64,000 bases of DNA, taken from assembly GCF_036245475.1 (NCBI RefSeq), contig NZ_BTPM01000001.1:310001-374000 (forward strand), in the 5' to 3' direction. Shown piece after piece: positions 59,601-64,000 of this stretch (position 1 is the first letter of the stretch; the number at the start of each line of letters is the position of its first letter). A model generated the notes under the pieces. That model made no database searches and was not told the origin of the DNA. It was given only the letters and a program-made list of their open reading frames with translations. The position numbers and the translations under genes are program-made. The DNA comes from Vibrio sp. 10N (lineage in GTDB: Bacteria; Pseudomonadota; Gammaproteobacteria; Enterobacterales; Vibrionaceae).

Positions 59601-61247
59601 GTGATTCGAATTCCCAAAGCTGGCGTACTTGTTGCGCTGCTCATTGGCCTGTATGTCGCCGCGTCATTGTGGACACTGCTTTCCTATTCTTCCATTGATG
59701 ATATTGGGCTGCTGTTTAGCGAACCTTACTACCAGCACGTAGCTAAGTTCAGTTTCTGGCAAGCAAGCCTTTCGACGCTATTGAGTGTTGGATTGGCCGT
59801 ACCGGTCGCTCATGCCCTTTCACGTCGCCGTTTCTGGGGGCGAGAGTGGTTACTTAAACTGTTTGCCACAACCTTGGTCATGCCTGTGCTCGTTGGTGTG
59901 TTTGGCATTGTAGCTATCTATGGCAATCAAGGGGTGATTGCCCATTGGTTCGCTGGTGGCTCCGCGCTTTTTTCCATCTATGGGCTCAATGGTATTTTGC
60001 TCGCTCACGTGTTCTTCAATCTGCCTTTTGCCACTCGACTGTTATTGGTAACCATAGAGGGCGTGCCTGACGAGCAGCGTAAGTTGGCGCTTCACCTTGG
60101 CATGAACAGTTGGCAATGTTTTCGGTTAGTCGAATGGCCAAGGCTTAAGTCACATCTTCCTCACGTGATAGGTTTGGTGTTTATGCTTTGCTTTACCAGC
60201 TTTGCGACTGTCATGGCGCTTGGGGGAGGGCCACAAGCGACCACTATCGAGCTGGCTATCTATCAAGCGATTAAGTTCGACTTTGATTTGCCTACGGGTG
60301 CCGTGCTAGCACTTTGGCAAATGGCAATCTGTGCTGCTCTGGTGATGTTTGTCGGGCGGTTTAGTCAACCGGTCTCTGGCAAGAGTAACTTCCACGGGGC
60401 GCCTAGCTTACAACCCAAAGATACCATGCTTAAAAAAGGCTGGGATAGCATTTGGATCATGGCAACCCTAATGCTCGTTATACCTCCGATACTGGCCATT
60501 TTGCTGAGTGGTTTGAACTCGAAACTGTTTGACGTGTTTACGGATTCACGCTTTTGGAGTGCTGTGAGCACTTCGCTGCAAGTGGCTGTATTGGCGGGGA
60601 GTATTGCTCTACTGGTGGGGATTGTATTGCTATCAACAACGCGGGTTTTCAGACTTAAGTCCCAAGCACGCCAAGCGGACAGCCTTGAGCTTGTCGGTAC
60701 CGTTATTCTGGTGACACCAGCGTTAGTCCTTAGCACAGCGACCTTTTTGATGCTGCGAGGCATGGCCAATGTGTTTAGCCTAGCGTTTGGCATTGTGGTG
60801 ATGGTGAATGCCCTAATGGCGCTGCCTTATGTAATTAAGACCTTAAACCAGCCGATGCAGCGCCTTGCCACTCAATACTATCCACTATGGCAAAGTCTCG
60901 GTATGCACGGGCTGCGCCGATTTTGGTTGATGGAATGGCGAGCGATTCGCGCACCGATACTTCATGCTTTCTCGATCAGTTTCATTTTGTCTATGGGTGA
61001 CCTTACCGTGATTGCCTTATTTGGCAGCCAAGATTTTAATACCCTGCCACTCTATCTTTATCAGCTAATGGGCAGTTATCAGCTCGAATCGGCTGCCGTG
61101 GTATCGCTGGTGCTGTTTGCCTTGAGTATCGGTATATTTTCACTGACCGATACACTCAACCGGACACCGGCAAACACTCATTCATCAAAAGCTCGCTCAT
61201 CTAAAGCTCACTCTCAGGAAGGCTCTCGTCATGTTGCACCTAAATAA
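59601..61247 (+). CDS. thiP: Thiamine ABC transporter permease ThiP
   Basis: Fused two-domain inner-membrane permease of 548 residues, a bit longer than E. coli ThiP (536). The start is GTG 59601. Each half has a binding-protein-dependent transport domain with an EAA-type loop (about 155-175, LALHLGMNSWQCFRLVEWPR, and about 430-450, YYPLWQSLGMHGLRRFWLME). The last 25 residues form a Ser/Lys/His-rich tail (SSKARSSKAHSQEG) with no clear role, which overlaps the thiQ start by 17 bases. Confidence 0.95.
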   Translation: MIRIPKAGVLVALLIGLYVAASLWTLLSYSSIDDIGLLFSEPYYQHVAKFSFWQASLSTLLSVGLAVPVAHALSRRRFWGREWLLKLFATTLVMPVLVGVFGIVAIYGNQGVIAHWFAGGSALFSIYGLNGILLAHVFFNLPFATRLLLVTIEGVPDEQRKLALHLGMNSWQCFRLVEWPRLKSHLPHVIGLVFMLCFTSFATVMALGGGPQATTIELAIYQAIKFDFDLPTGAVLALWQMAICAALVMFVGRFSQPVSGKSNFHGAPSLQPKDTMLKKGWDSIWIMATLMLVIPPILAILLSGLNSKLFDVFTDSRFWSAVSTSLQVAVLAGSIALLVGIVLLSTTRVFRLKSQARQADSLELVGTVILVTPALVLSTATFLMLRGMANVFSLAFGIVVMVNALMALPYVIKTLNQPMQRLATQYYPLWQSLGMHGLRRFWLMEWRAIRAPILHAFSISFILSMGDLTVIALFGSQDFNTLPLYLYQLMGSYQLESAAVVSLVLFALSIGIFSLTDTLNRTPANTHSSKARSSKAHSQEGSRHVAPK

Positions 61248-61935
61248 CGTCGCCTATCGCTACCATAGTGATTGGTTCCATTTTGAACTAGAGGTCAGGC
61301 AAGGCGATATCGTCTCCTTAATTGGTCCAAGTGGCGCAGGGAAATCGACATTGCTGGCACTGGTCTCTGGTTTTTGTCAGCCCGAATCTGGGACGATTCA
61401 AGTAGCTGGGTCTAGCATCGATAGGCTTGAGCCTCATCAAAGGCCGCTGTCGATGCTATTTCAAGAGCACAATCTTTTTGATCATCTATCAGTGTTTGAC
61501 AATATTGGTTTGGGGCTAAATCCAGCCCTCAAGCTCAGTGAAGCAGATCGAAAGACTGTGCGTAATGCTGCGGAAAAAGTTGGGCTAGGGGAGATGTTAA
61601 CGCGACTCCCTGCTGAGCTCTCCGGTGGTCAAAAACAGCGGGTGGCGCTTGCGCGCTGCTTTGTGCAACCACATCCAATATGGCTACTCGATGAGCCGTT
61701 CTCTGCCCTTGATCCTATCCTTCGCAAAGAAATGCTCAGTGTGGTGAAACAGCTAGCGAGCGAAAAACAAGTGACAGTGATTATGGTAACGCACCATTTA
61801 AGTGATGCTCGCGCGATAGCGAATCGCTTTGCCTATTTAGCTAACGGCTGCATTGAAGCGCAAGGTGAGGTTGATGAGTTGACGGATGCACACCCTAACG
61901 CAGCATTGGCGGAGTTTGTGCACGCGGCGCACTAG
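61231..61935 (+). CDS. thiQ: Thiamine ABC transporter ATP-binding protein ThiQ
   Basis: ATPase of the thiamine importer; 234 residues. Walker A GPSGAGKSTLLAL (about 32-44), Q-loop FQEHNLFDHLSV, signature LSGGQKQRVALARC, Walker B WLLDEPFSALDP and H-loop VTHH. It starts inside the end of thiP, with GGAAGG upstream. Confidence 0.96.
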   Translation: MLHLNNVAYRYHSDWFHFELEVRQGDIVSLIGPSGAGKSTLLALVSGFCQPESGTIQVAGSSIDRLEPHQRPLSMLFQEHNLFDHLSVFDNIGLGLNPALKLSEADRKTVRNAAEKVGLGEMLTRLPAELSGGQKQRVALARCFVQPHPIWLLDEPFSALDPILRKEMLSVVKQLASEKQVTVIMVTHHLSDARAIANRFAYLANGCIEAQGEVDELTDAHPNAALAEFVHAAH

Positions 61936-61947
61936 CGCCCATAAACA

Positions 61948-61976
61948 AAAAGGCAACTGAATGTTCAGTTGCCTTT
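61948..61976. terminator. Terminator between thiQ and yjgA
   Basis: AAAAGGCAACTGAA, a tiny TG loop and TTCAGTTGCCTTT: perfect stem with runs on both sides, between convergent genes. Confidence 0.9.
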
Positions 61977-61998
61977 CGCGGTTTTAGCCTAGCAAGTA

Positions 61999-62526
61999 TT
62001 AGAACTCTTGCTCTTCTTCGTGCTTAAGCATTTGGAAGATTTCACGGAATGCTTTCGCTGGCTTCCCCGCTTTCTTCTCTTTGTTTGCTTGGCGAGCAAG
62101 CTGACGTAAGCGCTGGCGATCAAGCTCAGGGTAAAGTGCCATTGCGGCTGCAATTGCTTCATCACCTTCTGCAATGATACGGTCGCGCAACTGCTCAAGC
62201 TTATGCAGAGCTGCGGTAGATTGTGAGTGCTTGTTACGTACACGATCAAGAGCGGCTTGAATTGGCTCAGGATCTTCGGTGCGCATTAGCTTACCAATGT
62301 ATTGCAGCTGACGACGCTTAGCTTCGTTCTTAAAGCGCTGCGCGTCTGCGATCGCTTCTCTCAGATCTTCGCTTAGTGGGAATTTATCCAACACAGCAGG
62401 TTTTAGCTCAACGAGCTCTTCACCGAGTTTTTGCAACTCTTCCATGTCGTTTTTCATTTCGGTTCTGCTCACCCAAATGATCTCTTCTTCCTCTTCCCAA
62501 GGCGCTTTCTGATTTTTGCGGGCCAT
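61999..62526 (-). CDS. darP: Ribosome biogenesis factor YjgA/DarP (DUF615)
   Basis: Dual-action 50S assembly factor; 175 residues, as usual. Highly helical and charged, with the DUF615 blocks [40 protein letters not shown] and [20 protein letters not shown]. Divergent from pmbA, the conserved vibrio and enterobacterial arrangement (yjgA-pmbA). Confidence 0.93.
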   Translation of the reverse strand: MARKNQKAPWEEEEEIIWVSRTEMKNDMEELQKLGEELVELKPAVLDKFPLSEDLREAIADAQRFKNEAKRRQLQYIGKLMRTEDPEPIQAALDRVRNKHSQSTAALHKLEQLRDRIIAEGDEAIAAAMALYPELDRQRLRQLARQANKEKKAGKPAKAFREIFQMLKHEEEQEF

Positions 62527-62643
62527 GATGTCTGCCTATATCACTATCTCATTACGAATATCCGCTATTTTAGCAAGAAATCTGGGGAGAATGCGAAAAC
62601 CTTGTTATTCTAGACTCAGTTATTAGCAAAGAATTAGATAAAT

Positions 62644-63987
62644 ATGGACGTAAGAGAGCAAGTTGCTCAGCAAAAAGCTGAGCTAGAAGCGGCAGTTGCG
62701 AAAGCGTTAGACATGGCTTCGGTAAGTGCAGATGCGGCCGAGGTTGCGATCACCAAGAGCACGGGTCTTAGTGTCTCTACTCGCATGTGCGAGGTGGAAA
62801 ACGTTGAATTCAATAGCGACGGTGCTTTAGGTATTACGGTTTACCGAGGACAGAAAAAAGGCAGCGCCTCAACGTCTGACCTGAGCGAAAAAGCAATTGC
62901 TCAAACGGTAGCAGCTGCGCTGGATATTGCTCAATACACTTCAGAAGATCCATACGCAGGTCCTGCGCCAAAAGAGCTTATGGTCACTGATATTCCCGAT
63001 CTTGATCTCTTCCACCCTGATGAGCCAAACCCAGACATGGCGGCACAAAAAGCCATTGCAGCGGAGCAAGCGGCACTGGAGTACAGCGACAAAATCAAAC
63101 AAAGTGATGGTGCGAGCTACGACAGTCACTACGGTGTTAAGGTTTATGGTAACTCACACGGTCTGCTTGCGGGCTACGCATCAAGCCGCCACAGCATAAG
63201 CTGCAGTGTGATTGGCCAAGGTCAAAACGGAGATATGGAGCGAGACTATAGCTACACACTCGCTCGCCATCGCGACGACCTTTGGACACCAGAATCAGTC
63301 GGTGAGAAGGCGGCGAAGAAAACGATTGAACGCCTCGACGCAAGAAAAATACAAACAGGCCAATACCCAGTGCTGTTTGCTAACGATGTCGCGACCGGAT
63401 TGATTGGTCACCTTGTGATGGGTATCAGCGGTGGTAACTTGTATCGCAAGTCTTCGTTCTTATTGGACAAGCTGGGCGAGCAAATCTTGCCAGATTGGTT
63501 CTCGGTACAAGAAAAGCCACACGTGTTACGCGGACTGGCATCGAGCCCATTTGATAATGAAGGTGTCGCGACTCGCGATATGGACATCATTACCGACGGT
63601 AAATTGGCCACCTACCTACTAACCAGTTACGCGGCTCGTAAAATGAACATGACTCCAACAGGTCATGCTGGCGGTATTCACAACTGGTACGTGAAATCGA
63701 CAGGCCAAGACTTTGAGGCCATGCTCAAGCAACTCGGTACTGGTTTGCTGGTGACTGAAGTGATGGGACAAGGCGTGAATATCGTAACCGGCGACTACTC
63801 GCGCGGCGCGGCAGGTTTTTGGGTTGAGAACGGTGAAATCCAATTCCCTGTGTCTGAAATTACGGTTGCGGGTAATTTGGCACAAATGTTCCAACAAATC
63901 GTTGCGGTAGGTAATGACGTGGAGACTCGTTCACAAATCCAAACCGGTTCGATTTTGTTAGAGTCGATGAAGGTGGCTGGGGAATAA
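62644..63987 (+). CDS. pmbA: Metalloprotease PmbA/TldE
   Basis: Non-catalytic partner of TldD in the TldDE protease that matures microcins and degrades CcdA. 447 residues, complete just before the window end. Recognised by [60 protein letters not shown] and [20 protein letters not shown]. As a PmbA-type subunit it lacks the HExxxH metal motif of TldD. Confidence 0.95.
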   Translation: MDVREQVAQQKAELEAAVAKALDMASVSADAAEVAITKSTGLSVSTRMCEVENVEFNSDGALGITVYRGQKKGSASTSDLSEKAIAQTVAAALDIAQYTSEDPYAGPAPKELMVTDIPDLDLFHPDEPNPDMAAQKAIAAEQAALEYSDKIKQSDGASYDSHYGVKVYGNSHGLLAGYASSRHSISCSVIGQGQNGDMERDYSYTLARHRDDLWTPESVGEKAAKKTIERLDARKIQTGQYPVLFANDVATGLIGHLVMGISGGNLYRKSSFLLDKLGEQILPDWFSVQEKPHVLRGLASSPFDNEGVATRDMDIITDGKLATYLLTSYAARKMNMTPTGHAGGIHNWYVKSTGQDFEAMLKQLGTGLLVTEVMGQGVNIVTGDYSRGAAGFWVENGEIQFPVSEITVAGNLAQMFQQIVAVGNDVETRSQIQTGSILLESMKVAGE

Positions 63988-64000
63988 GAGCAAGCTTTCC

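Overview
The window is a stretch of a Vibrio chromosome (the large one, by gene content). Evidence: a motX-type sodium-motor gene beside purA, the cobA-cysD-cysN-permease-cysC order, a ZrgA-type zinc protein, DUF2780 and DUF2799 genes, and housekeeping proteins that read as vibrio orthologues. No tRNA or rRNA gene, CRISPR array, prophage or plasmid feature was seen. The only mobile element is one intact IS4-family insertion sequence.

Layout. 1-5237: end of purA, motX behind an exact FliA-type promoter, then rnr-rlmB. 5264-6720: an IS4-family element with its target duplication, inserted in the loop of the rlmB terminator. 6777-8944: slyX and a WD40 lipoprotein gene, divergent from fkpA. 9132-10868: yheO-tusDCB. 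11044-15491: rpsL-rpsG-fusA-tuf (str operon). 15677-16423: bfd-bfr. 16797-30453: the S10, spc and alpha ribosomal-protein operons with secY, rpmJ and rpoA, including the S10 and alpha leaders. 30554-33063: DUF2780 gene, fklB divergent from a ytfB/oapA-like gene, elaA. 33193-35160: cpdB. 35474-41224: cobA-cysDN-SLC13 permease-cysC (sulfate uptake and activation plus siroheme synthesis). 41237-42472: a TIGR03899-like gene and a 44-residue membrane peptide. 42506-45784: a zinc-linked ABC operon headed by a His-rich ZrgA-type protein with a Zur-like operator. 46028-54210: ytfJ, ytfK, msrA, tamA-tamB and two DUF2799 lipoproteins. 54301-57611: ppa, then fbp divergent from mpl around a CRP-like site. 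57611-61935: ubiX and a TPP-riboswitch-controlled thiBPQ operon. 61999-63987: yjgA (darP) and pmbA.

Most genes make or support the translation machinery: ribosomal proteins, EF-G, EF-Tu, RNA polymerase alpha, SecY, RNase R, the 23S methyltransferase RlmB, tRNA thiolation by TusBCD, and YjgA in 50S assembly. The rest supply metabolism (sulfate assimilation, thiamine uptake, gluconeogenesis, pyrophosphate removal, zinc and iron handling) and envelope upkeep (TamAB, Mpl, several lipoproteins).

I did not find a convincing new multi-gene system. The points most worth following are the exact sigma-28 promoter of motX, the IS4 element that splits the rlmB terminator and brings its own, the zinc operon with its Zur-like palindrome and 4 x 45 bp His-codon repeat, the CRP-like site between fbp and mpl, the hairpin between thiB and thiP, the 44-residue membrane peptide, and the DUF2799 lipoprotein pair behind tamB. 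Regulatory calls rest on reading the sequence by eye.
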